Shown: positions 14,002 to 27,259 of the stretch, piece by piece
How the letters are laid out: each line of letters opens with the position of its first letter
How positions within the stretch are numbered: position 1 is the first letter of the stretch
NCBI RefSeq assembly: GCF_014066305.1
Contig: NW_023501071.1
Span: 544,215-608,214, forward strand
Direction: 5' to 3'
DNA: 64,000 nt
Origin: Letharia columbiana
Taxonomy: Eukaryota > Ascomycota > Lecanoromycetes > Lecanorales > Parmeliaceae
Notes under the pieces: generated by a model
Told to the model about the DNA's origin: nothing
What the model saw: the letters and a program-made list of their open reading frames with translations, nothing else
Databases searched by the model: none
Position numbers and translations under genes: made by a program

Positions 14002-17000
14002 ATTTCGAGATTAAATTTAACTCTTAAAGAGTAAAAATACTTTAATTTAAGATTTACTTAGAATTATAAGATTTAACTTTATAAATTTTAAATTATTAGA
14101 AATTCTTAAATAAATTTTATAATTAAAAATTTTAATAGAAAAACTATAATAGAAAAAAGAGAAGTTATATAAATAATAAGTTTTTAAAAATTAATTAACT
14201 TTAAATTAATTTAAATTTAATTAATAAGAAGATTTTTTTTTTAAAATTAATAATAATTCTTTCATATTAATTATTATTATTTTTAAATTTATAATTTATA
14301 GAACTTTTATTAATTTTACGATTTCTACGATTTTACGATTTTTTAGCGAGAGAAGTTTAGAAATTCGAATCGAGAATAAAGCGAAATACTTTTAAATTTT
14401 ATTAAAATTACTATTACTCGACTATTTAAGCTTATATAAAAGAATATTCTTAATAAACTAAATAAGTATTTAATAAGTGATATTTGTTATAAATATAATA
14501 GTAATAAAGAAATAAAAGATAACGCTATTATAGCGTCTTAGCAGATAAGACTTTCTAGTAAATTTCTCTATAGAATCTTAATTATCGTATACTTAACTTA
14601 TAAATTTATAATAGTAATAGTAATTAATTTTCTACTATTATAATAATAATAATAATATCGAGTTACTTTATAGTAAGTATTATATAATTACTTATTATAT
14701 ACTATATATCTAGCGTATTAAAAATTCTTACTATATTAAAAGAATTTAATTAGATTCTTAAATTCTTAATTCGCTTTTATTATATTCTTATAAGAATTTT
14801 AATTCTTTAATATAAGAACCTCGCTTTTTTTAAATTATTCTATATTATAAGAATCCTAATTCTTTAATATAAGAATCTCGCTTCTTCTCTTACTATATTA
14901 TAAAAATCTCGAGAATCCTAATTTTTTAATATAAGAATCTCGATTCTTTAGAATAAGAAAGTATATTATTATTAAGCTACTTTTATATTATTAATAAAAG
15001 ACTTTATTAATATTAATTATTAAATCTATAAGATTTTCGAGTTTATCGAATACTCTATTAATTATATTATCTAGAATTATAATTATTAGTCGAAGTAGAT
15101 ATTGAAATTATCGAGGTATTTAAGAACGTTATCGATTAAATCTTTAGCTTTTTTATATTTTTAATTTATAGATTAATTTATCTTTTAAAAAATAGTTAGA
15201 GCTTTTAATAATCGAATATATATCTTTTAAAGTAAGTTTAAGCTTATTTAATACTTTAGAAATCGTAATTTACTCTTTATAGATTATATATCTTATATCT
15301 TATTAATAAAAACTTCTTTAGATTTATCTAGTATAAGCTTAAATTCTATTAAAGATATTAATTAAACTATTAAAATAGTTTTAATAGAGAAGATAATTTA
15401 TAAAGATTTAATCGATTTAGCTATAATAGAAGATTAATTATAATAAAATATTAATTTCTTATAGCTATAATAAATAGCGTTATAAGAATTACTACGTAAT
15501 ATTTTTAATTAATTAGATATATAAGAATTATCTAGTAAATTAGAATCTCTCGAAATTATTATAATAGAGAATATTTTTAATTATATATATTAAAATTCTA
15601 ATAATCTTAAATTTTAACTATAATAATAAGTCTATTAATATAAAATTACTAATCGAGTATATTAATAAGAAAACGTATTCTCGAGATATATATCTATTCG
15701 TAAAATGGGTTAAGAATCTCGTTATTATTAAGAGTATTAATTTAATATAATTTTTTTTATAAAGAAGTTTATATAGAATAGCGTTAAAATAGTAGATAAT
15801 AGAAATTTCTACTATTAAGAAACGTATTATTAAGCTTAATAATAGCGTTAAAAAATAAATTATCTTATTAATCGCTAGATTTAAGAAATTTACTATAATA
15901 GCGATTAACGCTATACTTCGCGAGCGTTATATTATATATAACGTAATTTCTTATTATAAGCTATATAAGTATACTTAAAGAATTTTAAATTAGTTAAAGA
16001 TATAGATATAATACTTATTAAGAATTAATTTAATATTATTTATAATAATATTAATCTCGAACTTTAACGAGATATTAATAAATAATAAATCTAAGAATAC
16101 TATAACTATAAATTTATTTTTTATAATTCTTATTAAATATAAGTATAAATAATAGGCTTATATTAATAGATATAAAAGAAATCTAGATTTAAAAAGTATA
16201 GCTTCTAGATCTTTTTTTTAGATAAATTAATAATCTTATTTTTATAAAAATAGATTTATAGAATAGTATAGTTAATATAATAATTTATTTAATTATAGAG
16301 ATTAATCGAGCTTTATTTAATTAAATCTTTAATCTAATTATTAAATAGAGTATTAATTTTTTATATTAATTTAAGCTATAATTTTAATATTCTTTTTATT
16401 AAAATCTTTAAGCTTACTAGCTAGTATAGTTTTATTATTTAAACTATTTAAATAGATTAATATAATTAAATTAACGTTTAAACGAAAATTAGTTAAGAGT
16501 TTCTCTATAATATTTTTAAATTATTAGATTTATAAATAAGTTAGATTTTTAATCTTAAAAATAGTAGTAACTTTTTTTTTAGCTCGCTTTTAATAATATT
16601 AATAAATTATTATATTTTATTAAATCTTAATATAATCTAGAAAATCGCTTTCGATCTTAATAATAGAGAATTTATTAAATATTTAAAGATATTATAAATA
16701 AGAACTTTAATAATAAATATAAGAAGTTTATAGGATTTTATTAATATTATACTATAAAAAAATGTTCTCTAAATAATACTTTTTAAGAAGCTTTAATCTT
16801 CGAGTAAGAAGAATCTTATAATAATAATAATTATAATAATATATAGAATATATATTTTATAAATAAGAAAGTTAATTATATATATAGTAAATATAAAGCT
16901 TACTTTTTTAAGAAATAAGCTTTTTAAGTATTTATAATTAGACTATTAGAAGGTTATAAAAGTAAAAATCTCTATCGCTATTATTAATAAGATTTCTAAA

Positions 17001-17344
17001 TTTAAAGTAGAAGATCTATTTAAGATAACGCTTAATAAGTTTAATTATTTATAACTAATAATACTTACGAGAAAATAATTATTAATATTAAATTTAAATA
17101 TAACTTTAGAAGTTAAAAGTATACTATTATAAAGATTAAATATAATCTAAACTCTAATATTAAGAAAAGCGAAGTTTTATCTAACTTCGACTACGAAGTA
17201 ATTCTAGAAAATTATACTTATTTATAAAAGTATATTTTTAATATTAAAATTAAGAAGATAGCGTTTTTATATTAATTTAAAAAGTAAAGAATAAAATTAT
17301 TAGTATAGTCGAGTATACTAGTATTACGATTTATATTAAAACTA
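14002..17344. other. RIP-mutated repeat DNA, no gene recognised
   Basis: A plus-strand frame from about 15640 to 16180 has relatively few stops and reads stretches such as RDIYLFVKWVKNLVIIK and LIARFKKFTIIAINAILRER. This suggests a former protein-coding part of a transposon, but I do not recognise the family. Confidence 0.45.
14740..14960. repeat. Short tandem repeat of about 70 bp, three copies
   Basis: The motif TAATTCTTTAATATAAGAA(C/T)CTCG recurs at about 14800, 14860 and 14920 with AT-rich spacers. Copies differ by transitions. Confidence 0.6.
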
Positions 17345-19315
17345 TTAATATATATAATAGAATAAGATAGAGCTAAGCTTAAAAATCTTAAATTTATATA
17401 TATAGCTAATTATAAATTCGAGTTCTATACGCTTTTTAATTAGACCGACTAAGTTAGCTCGATAGTCCTTTCGCGTCTTTCTTATTAAGAATTTATATAT
17501 AGAAGTTTTATACTTTAAAGTACTCAGCTTACGATATATATAGTTACTTTATAATTCCTTAAATTATAGAGCTCGCTTTACGCTTTCTAACGCTATAAAA
17601 ATTATAAAGTTTAGTCTACTATTAATAGATTAAATAGATATTTAAATATTATAATTATATTAAACGCGTCCGAGATTAGATAATAATTCTTTCACCTATT
17701 TATATAATTATTATTCTTTTATTACTCTATTAATTCTATTAATTTCATTAATATAAATATAATCGTTTTCGATACCCCTCGTCTAAAGGTTACTTAACGT
17801 CTAAGATATATATATCTCTTTTACCCGCCTCTTAGAGCCTCTATTAACGCCTCTAAACTACTTCTCGACGAATTCGCTATTATTAATAATCGAGGTCGTA
17901 AGTAAGTCTAATAGCTATTTACTTCGTTAGTTACTTAGCTAGCTACTTAGTCTAATACTCTATAAGAGAAGAAGTAAGAGAAGAAACTATAATAGATAAA
18001 TATAAGAAATACTACGGAGAATATTATAAAGAATATAGCGGAGAAACTAAGCGATAATAAGACTATCGTCGTCAAGAACACGACTTAATTCTCTAAGATC
18101 CTACGTTATATACTCTCTACGATTTTATATTAAATTATTACTTAGTAAGTAAAGAATATTACTATAATTTAATTTATTATCTCTATTATATTAATTAATA
18201 TATATAAAAGAATAAGATAGAGCTAAATTAGAAAATCTTAAATTTATATATATAGTTAATTATTAATTCGTTAGATCTACGCTTTTTAATTATATATTAT
18301 AGATAAATAAATTAATATTCGTAACTATTAAAATCTCGCCCTCCTATATCTTTCTCACTTTCTTATTAAAAAAATAGGTATATATTATTAATATATAGAA
18401 TAACATTTTTATTTTCTATTAAAATTTTAAGATTTTTTTTTAAATTTTAAAGCGCTATTTATACTTTTCGAATTTTTAAGAATTATAAAATTTAGTCTTA
18501 TAATTATTAAAGCGTAAGGAATTTAAATATCGCTTATTAAAGTTCGCTTATTAAAGATCGCGGATAGTTAGACAGCTCTAATTAAAAAATAGATATATAT
18601 TATTTAATTTTAAAATAACTTTTTTATTTTCTATTAAAATTTTAAGATTTTTTTTTAAAATTATAGAACGAAATATAAGCTTTTAGATAAAAAAAGAATT
18701 ATTAAATTTAGTCTTATAAATATTTAAAGGTAACGAATTTAAATATCGTCTATTAAAAGTTCGCTTATTAAATTTACTCGACAGCTCTAATTAAAAAAAA
18801 AAATTATAAATTTAATTTATAGATTTTTACTTATATAGTATATCGCTATAATAACGTTATAAGAGAAGAATCTATTACGACGATTATAGATGATTATAAT
18901 CTCTATAGAAGAAATATTAAATAATATATATTTAAACGAATTAAAATCGTCTAATATCTATAGCTATTTTATTATCCGAAAGATTTTACTACGATAGAAG
19001 ATATTATGAAATTTATATTACTAATTAATATATTATCTTTATTTCTTTTCAATATTTCGATACTTCTTATTATAAGAATATAGTCTTTCTCTATTTTTTA
19101 TAGATAATTATTATAAATTAATTCTTTATACTCGATATACCTTTCTAATTAAATCTTAGCGCGCCTCTCTTCGTATATATATATTTATATTATATAGATT
19201 AAATTAATTTTATAATAGTAAAAGTAGATTAAAAACGTATAGTAAGCTAGAGCTAAAATTCGATTTAACTTAGAAAAATTCAACTTTATAAATTTAATTT
19301 ATAAGTCTTTACTTA
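17345..19315 (-). mobile_element. Helitron-like element, long form (1971 bp) with a nested short copy
   Basis: It begins TTAATATATATAATAGAATAAG and ends CTTTACTTA. The interior matches the left and right parts of 57667-60030, including segments near 17690-17900 and 18840-19300. It is interrupted by a second copy at 18195-18833. All of it is RIP-mutated. Confidence 0.6.
18195..18833 (-). mobile_element. Nested Helitron-like short element
   Basis: It has the family ends TTAATATATATAAAAGAATAAGATAG and TTTTTACTTA and lies inside the 17345-19315 copy. It contains two copies of the subterminal block GCGTAAGGAATTTAAATATCGC / GGTAACGAATTTAAATATCG. Confidence 0.55.
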
Positions 19316-19754
19316 TTAATATATATAAAAGAATAAGATAGAGCTAAGCTTAAAAATCTTAAATTTATATATATAGCTAATTATAAATTTAGAGTTATTA
19401 CGCTTCTTAATTAGATTAACTAACTTATCGTAAATAAAGAAATTAGCGTTCGTAACTATTAAAATCTCGTCCTTCCGCGCCTCTCTTATTAAATTATAGA
19501 TATACGTTATTTATAATAGTAATAACTTTTTTATTTTCTATTCAAATTTTGAATTTTTTTTTAAAATTTTAAAGCGCGATTTGCGCTTTCCGAATTTTTA
19601 AAGAATTTTAAAAATTTATCTTATGATCATTAAAGCGCAAGGAATTCAAATATCGCTCACTAAAGTTCGCTTATTAAAGTTCGCTTATCAAAATTTACTC
19701 GATAGCTCTAATTAAAAAAAATGATTATAAATTTAATTTATAGATCTTTACTCG
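19316..19754 (-). mobile_element. Helitron-like short element abutting its neighbour
   Basis: It starts with TTAATATATATAAAAG at the base immediately after the preceding copy ends, so the two are head to tail with no spacer. It ends CTTTACTCG. It is the least mutated short copy, with several CpA and TpG sites kept near 19550-19740. Confidence 0.6.
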
Positions 19755-19862
19755 TTATTAATAATATAATAAAAATAATCTATCTTATAATAAAGATATA
19801 TATTATAAATAATCTTAAAGTTAATATTCTTATTAATATAAATATTATAATATTATAAAAAA

Positions 19863-20100
19863 CGAGTAAAGATCTATAAATTAAATTTATAATTTTTTTT
19901 TAATTAGAGCTATCGAGTAAATTTGATAAGCGATCTTTAATAAGCGATATTTGAATGCCTTGCTTTTTAATAATTATAAGACTAAATTTAGAAATTCTTT
20001 TTTTATCTAAAAGTCTATGATTCGTTCTATAATTTAAAAAAGAAATTATAAAATTTTAATAGAAAATAAAAAGATTATTTTAAAATTAAATAATATATAT
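19863..20100 (+). mobile_element. Truncated Helitron-like element, inverted to its neighbour
   Basis: It starts CGAGTAAAGATCTATAAATT and follows the family consensus for about 240 bp, then breaks off near an LTR fragment. With 19600-19754 it forms an inverted repeat around a 108-bp centre. Confidence 0.55.
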
Positions 20101-20119
20101 TTAATTAAGACTATTATAA

Positions 20120-20360
20120 GTATACTCTTAATATACTACTTAGCTCTATAGCTAGCGAGTCTTAACGAAGATATCTTCTACTATATTATATCTTCTTTCT
20201 ATTTATATAGTTTAATAGCCTTATTATTCTCGTTCTATCTTATCTATATTAATATCGTATTTATACTAGTTCTAATATTATAATAAGACTTCTTTATACT
20301 CTCCTCGGCGAAGAGAAACTTAAATAAATATACTCGAGAATAGTAGAGTAACTAAATAGC
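20120..20360 (+). repeat. RIP-mutated LTR fragment, family 2
   Basis: It matches the better preserved LTR beginning TGTTACGAGCGTACCC at 29235 (shared order: GGCTAGCG-like block, TAGTTCGGTAGCCTTATTAT block) and the reversed copies at 44230-44380 and 47340-47520. It runs further than the 29.2 kb copy. Confidence 0.55.
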
Positions 20361-20756
20361 TATCGAATATTTTACTTTCTACTCGAAGTAAGCGACCGAG
20401 TCTAATAAAGAAAACGCTGAGTATTTCTATTATATAGAAATTCTATTATATATTTAAATCAGATATCTATATTATTCGAAAGAATCTATATTAAATAACC
20501 TATATTATTAACGATAGCCTAATCCATCAAAAAACGAGTCCTCTATATCGAATATAAAAAATCCTTCTCCGCTTCGCATCTCCAGAGATCTCTTCGCTTT
20601 ATCTTTATCTATATTTAATATATTATAAATTTCGATCTAAATCGACCTACATCTACACTTTAAACCTATCTATATCTACACTTTAAACTCACTTATATTT
20701 ATATTAAGATATCTTTCTTTATATCGTCGATTACTTATATACTTATAGTAAGTCTA

Positions 20757-20984
20757 CTATAAGAATAGTAAACGTATAATCTCTTTACTAAGTATATCGA
20801 TAATTATTAATAAGTACTTAATACTATAGTTACTTATATAATAAGACTTATTACTAGATATAATATTCTTAATAATATCTAAGAAAGAAGAATATCTATA
20901 TATAGAGAATACCTTTATATATCTATAACTAGATCGAATAAGTAATAGTAATAGCGAGTATTTGAGTCGTTTTAATACTAGCAA
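20757..20984 (-). repeat. LTR fragment of the Copia-order element (3' side)
   Basis: Read on the minus strand it begins near 20984 with TGCTAGTATTAAAACGACTCAA and follows the LTR sequence seen at 28150-28584, 38985-39530, 44701-45110 and 46387-46565 for about 180 bp. It then passes into a block (TTATCGATATACTTAGTAAAGAG) that also occurs at 46860 and 46950. An open frame of 75 codons here is a by-product of the repeat and not a gene. Confidence 0.6.
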
Positions 20985-21849
20985 AAAATAGAAAATATAG
21001 CTATTTATATACTATATTCTTTCTTTATAATTTCTATAATCGTAATTACTCTCTCTACTATAGTAAGCGTAAATTTAATTATATTAGACGTATTTCTAAT
21101 AGTACTATACTAAGACGACTTTTTATTAATTAATATTAGTATCTTATCTTTTTATCTAGTTTTCTAGATTTAATTCTAGATAATTTATATTTACTAGACG
21201 TTATAGTACGTTATATCTCTTATTCTTTATTATTAAATCGATTAAATTCTTATTTTCTTTAATCTATAGAATCTTTATAATCTTCTATTATTTATATAAC
21301 TATCTTAAATATAGAATATTTATTATTAATCTTTTCTCTAATATTATCTCTAGCTTAATAAGATATTTATATAAAGATTTCGAGTCTATATATATAAATA
21401 GAGATATCTTTCTCTAGAGAGTATTAGAGAAGATTTAATTTAGAGTAAACTTTATAATAACTATAACGTCGAATTTTAGAGATAATATATAAAGTTTAAA
21501 GATTAATACGCTTCTAGTAACTTAGCGATATTTAATCGATTATTAATAGATAATATTAATATTATTCTAAGCGTTAGCTAGAATTATTATATAGTCGATT
21601 TAGAAAGAAAAATCTTTATTATTAACGAATAACGAATTCGTAAAAGCTATAATTTTTAGAGATATTATATCTAACTTAATAAATATAAAATCTCTTTCTT
21701 TTATTTACTATAAAAAATAGCGATTTAAATATTAAGTATTCTCGTATATAAGCTTTATAATCTAAGCGGTATATAATAGAGTAAATATCGCTTATAGCTA
21801 TAATATAGTAGCGATATATACTTTTTATACTCGCTAGACGACGTATTAT

Positions 21850-22530
21850 TCTTTTATAAATAATTTCGTAAATAATTAAATCTTCTTCGCTTATCTAAGT
21901 TAATTAATTCTTATATTATCTTCGAGAGTAATAATAAATCTATTAAATTTAAGAGGCTATTTCGAAGTGAGTCTCTCATATAACTTAGCTAGTAGTTCGG
22001 CGGTATATAATTCTCGTGATTTTAGGTTTATAAACTCGGTGGTACCGGCGATAAGAGAACGATTTCGTAAATAATTAAATCTTCTTCGCTTATCTGAGTT
22101 AACTAATTCTTATATTATCCTCGAGAGTAATAATAAATCTATTAAATTCGAGAGACTATTTTAGAGTAAGTCTCTCGTATAATTTAGCTAGTAATTCGGC
22201 GATATATAATTCTTATAATTTTAAGTTCATAAACTTAATAATATCGGCGATAAGAGAGTTATCGATTTATAAGCTAATAATTATTATCGTATTATTATTA
22301 AATAGTAGATAAATATCGAATATAGATAAGATTATTTTTAGCTTCTTTATATAATGCTTATAATATATCTAGAACTAATAGATATCGAACTTAGCAATTC
22401 TATAGAGGGGGAGAATAATATAAAGTATCGTTTTTAAGAATAGTCCTATTTCAGCTAGGGTAAAAATAAAGATATCTCTAATTAATTCGAATTAAGATTA
22501 TATATATATCTAAGTAATATCATATAAATA
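21850..22530 (-). pseudogene. Reverse transcriptase / RNase H remnant with internal duplication
   Basis: The minus strand reads pieces such as FDIYLLFNNN, IADIIKFMNL, LYIAELLAKLYERLT and LEFNRFIITLEDNIRIS. They match in order the end of the fungal Copia-like reverse transcriptase (STYDPCLL..., LQTDD..., ELHxAxFxAKxR, LxFNGxxI). The segment of about 190 bp from 22060 to 22255 is repeated at 21870-22060, so the end of the domain is present twice. Many stops; inactive. Confidence 0.65.
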
Positions 22531-23049
22531 TAGAGATAGCTATAGAATAGCTAACGTTAAAGCGATAATAAGTTATTAATTAACTCGTTAAATAATAGAA
22601 ATCTAAGTAAGAATCCTATACTTCTTCGAGTTATTAAATACTTATATTACTAATCGCGACTTCTTAAAGACTTTCTCGATACTCTTATTATTAACTTAAT
22701 TTATAAAATAACTATTAAATATCCGTGCTTCTATAAGAATATCTTCGATCTTTATAATCTTAAATATACTCTTTTTAAATAATCTATTAAATTCTTTTTA
22801 TTAAGATATCTAAAAGTTTAATAAAGATAATTATAATATAGACTTAGATATATAGATTATAATATTAATAGAGTTTTAAAAATAGACGAGAATATATCGA
22901 TATCGAGAAGGGTTATAACGTAGTAGAGCGTTCTAAAAAGAGTCTTAATAATCTTAATTATTATTATTATTATATTAAGTATCGTCTAATTATAGAGATT
23001 CTTATTTAAGAAACTCGAAAGACTTAATTAAAGTATTTTTTTTAATATA

Positions 23050-23420
23050 ACTTAACGATAGTAACTCGAAAGTCTATAAAACTATTAGATAATTTAATAA
23101 TATATATCTCTCGAGAAGTAACTAGTAATTTATATAATATAATTTATTTCTTTTAATATATTCTTTATATTAATATCGAGGAATTAATTAAAGTATTATA
23201 TATTCTTATAATTTAAAAGTCGTTTCGCTAATATAAGACGTTATTAATTTATCTCTTAGCGTAAAGTTTTATAACTTTAGCTATTATTATATTAATAGCT
23301 TTTACTCTCTTAATAGTAGATAGAGTTAATATATCGTTATTTATAATATAGAAAAAGATTTTAAAAACTAGTAATATAGAAACGATATCGTTAAATTTAA
23401 CTATATTATTAATAGTCTTA
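23050..23420 (-). pseudogene. Integrase C-terminal remnant
   Basis: The minus strand reads FNDIVSILLVFKIFF, then LSTIKRVKAINI, a charged stretch, YKLLVTSREIYIIKL and FIDFRVTIVKLY. This fits the C-terminal GPY/F-like module of fungal LTR-element integrases, whose end runs (GPYKLL...FR.TVVKPYY). It carries stops and is not functional. Confidence 0.6.
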
Positions 23421-25127
23421 ATAATTATTTAAAAATAAATCTTCTTTCTAATATCTTAATTCTTTAATTTCGTAATAATTATTAAATAAGCTCGTTTTAA
23501 TAAAATATAATATTATTTTATTAAGTCGATAGAATTAGCGATCTTAACTAATACGTATTTTATTTAAATACTTAAAGTTCTAGCGTTTTATCTAAACTCG
23601 ATATTATTAAAATTAATTCTAGCGTTATAAATAATAATATTAAGAGATTCGATATATATATCTATTTAGTATAATCTTAATATATCTTATATATAAAAGA
23701 TAGTTATATTTATTAATTAGCGGGCGATTTAAAAAGAAGTTTCTTTCTTAATAATTTATAGAATTAAACTATTATTAATATAGAGAATATTAAAAATAAT
23801 TATATAGTTAAAATAGATATTATCTCTATTCTTAAATAAGAATTTAAAATAATCTAGAGATCGAGAGTACTTTTAATAGAATATATAGAACTCGATAATT
23901 TATTTAAGTATATAATAATATTTAAAGTCGTTATAGCTAGCTTTCTCTAGAGTTCGAATAAGTCTATTAATTAAGAAATAATCGAATTAATAATATAATT
24001 AATATAACTCGATATCGATTAGATAATTAACTAATATAAGACTCTATATTAAGAATAAATATTTATAAAAGCGAATAATTAAAACTATAAAATTATTTCT
24101 TAAAATAACTTAATTCTTAAGATTATTTAGATAGATTTCTAATTTATCTATATCTTAAATATATAGTAAAAATAAAATATTAATCTATATTATATAAAAA
24201 TTAACTCGACTAATAGACAATTCTATTATAAGTTTTCTAATTAATAATAATATTTTAATCTTAAGTTAGATAATAATATTATTAATAATAATATTTAATT
24301 ATATATTAAATTCTCTTATATAGATTAGTAATTAATTATATTTAATAGTAAATATATATATAACTTTAATATCTAGTATAATATTATAGAATTACTTTAA
24401 AATATATTAACTAATATTAAGAAAGTTATTAAACTTAATAATATTATAATATATAAAATAACTAGAAAGCTTTAAGTAATATACTTAAATTTAATTTAAT
24501 ATAACTATAAAAGTAGTCGTAATAAAGTTTTCAATTTTCTTTAAGTTAATATCTTAAATATTAAGAGTTAAGATCTTAAGATTCTTAATCTTATTCTTTT
24601 AATCTTTAAACTCTTAAATATAAAAGTTATATCGCTTATTAATAAAGTCGATAAACCGCTTAATAAACTTATTTCGAGATTATTAGTATTCTTTATTAAT
24701 ATAATTAATTAACTAGTAACCTATCTTTCTATAAATAAAATATCGCTTTTTCTAGAAGCTATTTATCTGCGAGAATAATCTACTATAATTACTTTAATTT
24801 AAAGATCGATTAATATAATACTTTCGATTAATAAAGTATATTATAAATCTAAATAACTTAAATCTCTTAATCTTTATAATCTCTTTATAATTCTCGATTA
24901 TAATATAGATATTATTAATTAGCTTTATAATTATAGTTATCTATTATAGAATTATAATATTATATATAAAGATATTACTATAAGAGATAACTATCTTATT
25001 TCGAAGTACTATATCTAATTAAAATTTATAATCTAACTCTCTTTAAATTTAATAAAATTATTAAATCATCTTATTAAAGATAATTTCTTTATTCTTTTTA
25101 GAATTAACTTAGAGTAAGTCTCTTATA

Positions 25128-27248
25128 TTACTCGTAGTATTCAGAAGTAAGTAACCTCGCTTAGTAGCGCCGGCTATATTCACTAATTAGACTATTAGAT
25201 TTCTCCGTAATATTATACTAGTCTTTATCTATAGATATAGAAGAGATAAGCTATTATTCTTTAATAATGGCTTTAAATACTATATTTATATGTGAGTAAG
25301 CTTTTTATTAGTCTTCTTACATATGACTAACTATGTAAAGACTCTAAATAACTTCTCTATCAGCTACCGTCGCCCTTAAATGGACGATATTATTATATTC
25401 GCTCTCCGGTAGATAGATACCTTCTAAACCCCTCTTACCGATATTACTATACTTAATAATACGATATTTCTAGACTAGATAAATCGTAGATAAGAGAAGG
25501 ATATGCTGGAACGTCGTCTGGAGTATAAGACTGAGACTATGATTGAACGTGTTATAAGAGTAGAGAATTTGAAGTAAAATAAGACTAATAATAGATATAC
25601 TAGAGGAAATATATCTATCCTCTAAACTTATTGCTATCTTTTAGATTATGGCAGAGCTGTAATTTGGCTCGCTAATGGCCTATAACTAGCTCGTTCCGCT
25701 TCCGATTTTTAGCGGAGTTCTATTTTTATTCTAGTTTCTCTCTAGCTTTCTCTTTAAAAGCCTTATTAGCTCCCTTAAATTTTCGCTAGCGAGACTATAA
25801 ATTATTCTTTATAGGGTCTTATAATAACTTGATCTAATGCAAATTAGGTGAATTTGATGTCTATTCGACCTTGTTAATGCTACGTTATTTCCGTTCTTCT
25901 TTATAGAGCTTAGCTACTTTGGTATACGCTGGGGTATTATTCTTAATTATTCATATAATCTTATTAGAATTTCGAACTATAACTTCCTCGACGTATTTAT
26001 ATAGACGGGTTAATAGAATGTAATCTCGATACTACTCGATATTAATGTTATGGCCTTTAAAGATTAAAAGAGATATATACTTAAAGACTTACTCTAAAAA
26101 ACGTTATTTTTTCAGGCCTTTATTATATTTACCTCTATTACTCTCTCGAACCAGCCGATTATAAATTAAAATATTAATTTATCGATTCTCGTTCTATATT
26201 TTATTAGTATTTCTTATATAAAAGTTAATATAAAAATATACTTCTATAATAATATACTCTAGAGTTTCGAGGATTTTCTGCGAGATCCCGTTTTTCTATT
26301 ATATCTTTTTTAAGTTCTTAATTCTTTAATATAATTTCGACCTCTAACTTACGACGTTTAATTACGATACGTATAAGTTAATAGTACTATAAATCGATAT
26401 CAGGCTCCGTGAAATATAAACTCTAATATATTTATATGAATTATACTAGTATATCGATTATAGCTATCGTTTTAGCTGATTTTCCTTTCTCTATCGAAAT
26501 ACGACGTTATTTATAATTACTATCTTAAATTTTATAATAATATTCGTTACTAGCGATAAAGATGAATCCTTTATCTAACTCGTTAAGAATTTATATATAA
26601 AGATTATCTTATTTATATTCCTCGTAGTAATTTAGACGTAGCTTCTTTAACTTAACTTTTCGCTTAATTCTTTTAATAATATAATCGTCGTCGATTTTAT
26701 ATATATATTTAAAAGTAACTCTTATAAGAAGAAATTGAGAGACTAATAATTAAAGTTTATTTTCGTCTTATTTCCATTTTTTATTAGCCCTAGAGATCTC
26801 GATATTTTCTTATTAAACGGCCTCTTTACGGAGTAATCTAGGGTGCTTTAGAATAGCCTAACGAACTTGTTTTGAAAGATTTAATTGGTCTTCTATTCGG
26901 ATAGAGGCTTTAGTTCTATTAAAGTCACCTAAATATGCTAACACATCGTTGAAATCCTCACTCTTAGTTCTATCGATTGCTCTTCGTATAATAAAAGCTA
27001 CGATACCAGCTTTTACATCTGTTTTTTGTTCGATTTCCTAAAATACTTCGAGATAAAGTAGTTTATAGATAGTTATAGCTATTCTAAGCTAAAGACTAAC
27101 TTTATTATCGTATAGAGCTATAATATATATATATATAATATAGCTATTATAAGAGTAAATAATTAAATAAATAATCTAACTGCGGGAAAACGGCCGCCAA
27201 GACGCTAAATTTTAGCGTAGATTACTTACTTCTAAATACTACGAGTAA
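25128..27248 (-). mobile_element. Tc1/mariner DNA transposon nested in the Copia-order element
   Basis: Perfect-looking terminal inverted repeats TTACTCGTAGTATT(C/T)AGAAG TAAGTAA end the 2121-bp element, flanked by TA on both sides (25126-25127 and 27249-27250), the Tc1/mariner target. It keeps more CpA/TpG than its host, so it is younger or less RIP-exposed. The degraded transposase is on the minus strand. It is probably the autonomous parent of the MITE at 10610-10762. Confidence 0.85.
25750..27050 (-). pseudogene. Tc1/mariner transposase remnant
   Basis: N-terminal side (27050-26820) reads KTDVKAGIVAFIIRRAIDR, FNDVLAYLGDFNRTKASIR and LSKQVR, a helix-turn-helix-like region. The C-terminal side (about 25970-25850) reads NNTPAYTKVAKLYKEER and VEWTSNSPNLHWIKLLWDPIK-like text, matching the DNAPxHT and WPxxSPDLNxIExxW motifs of the DDE/D catalytic core. 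The second catalytic residue region has NNTP for DNAP and the third NLHWIK for DLNxIE, so catalytic acids are gone. Several stops interrupt it. Family assignment is firm; function is lost. Confidence 0.75.
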
Positions 27249-27259
27249 TATTATTCTAC

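Noticed and set aside
5952..20100. A CRISPR-like array suggested by recurring GCTTATTAAAGTTCGCTTATTAAAGATCGC blocks
   Set aside because: The blocks are subterminal parts of transposon copies in both orientations without regular spacers, and the organism is eukaryotic.
20757..20984. 75-codon minus-strand frame
   Set aside because: It is LTR sequence repeated elsewhere in the window; the reading is low-complexity Ile/Leu/Tyr/Ser from AT-rich DNA.
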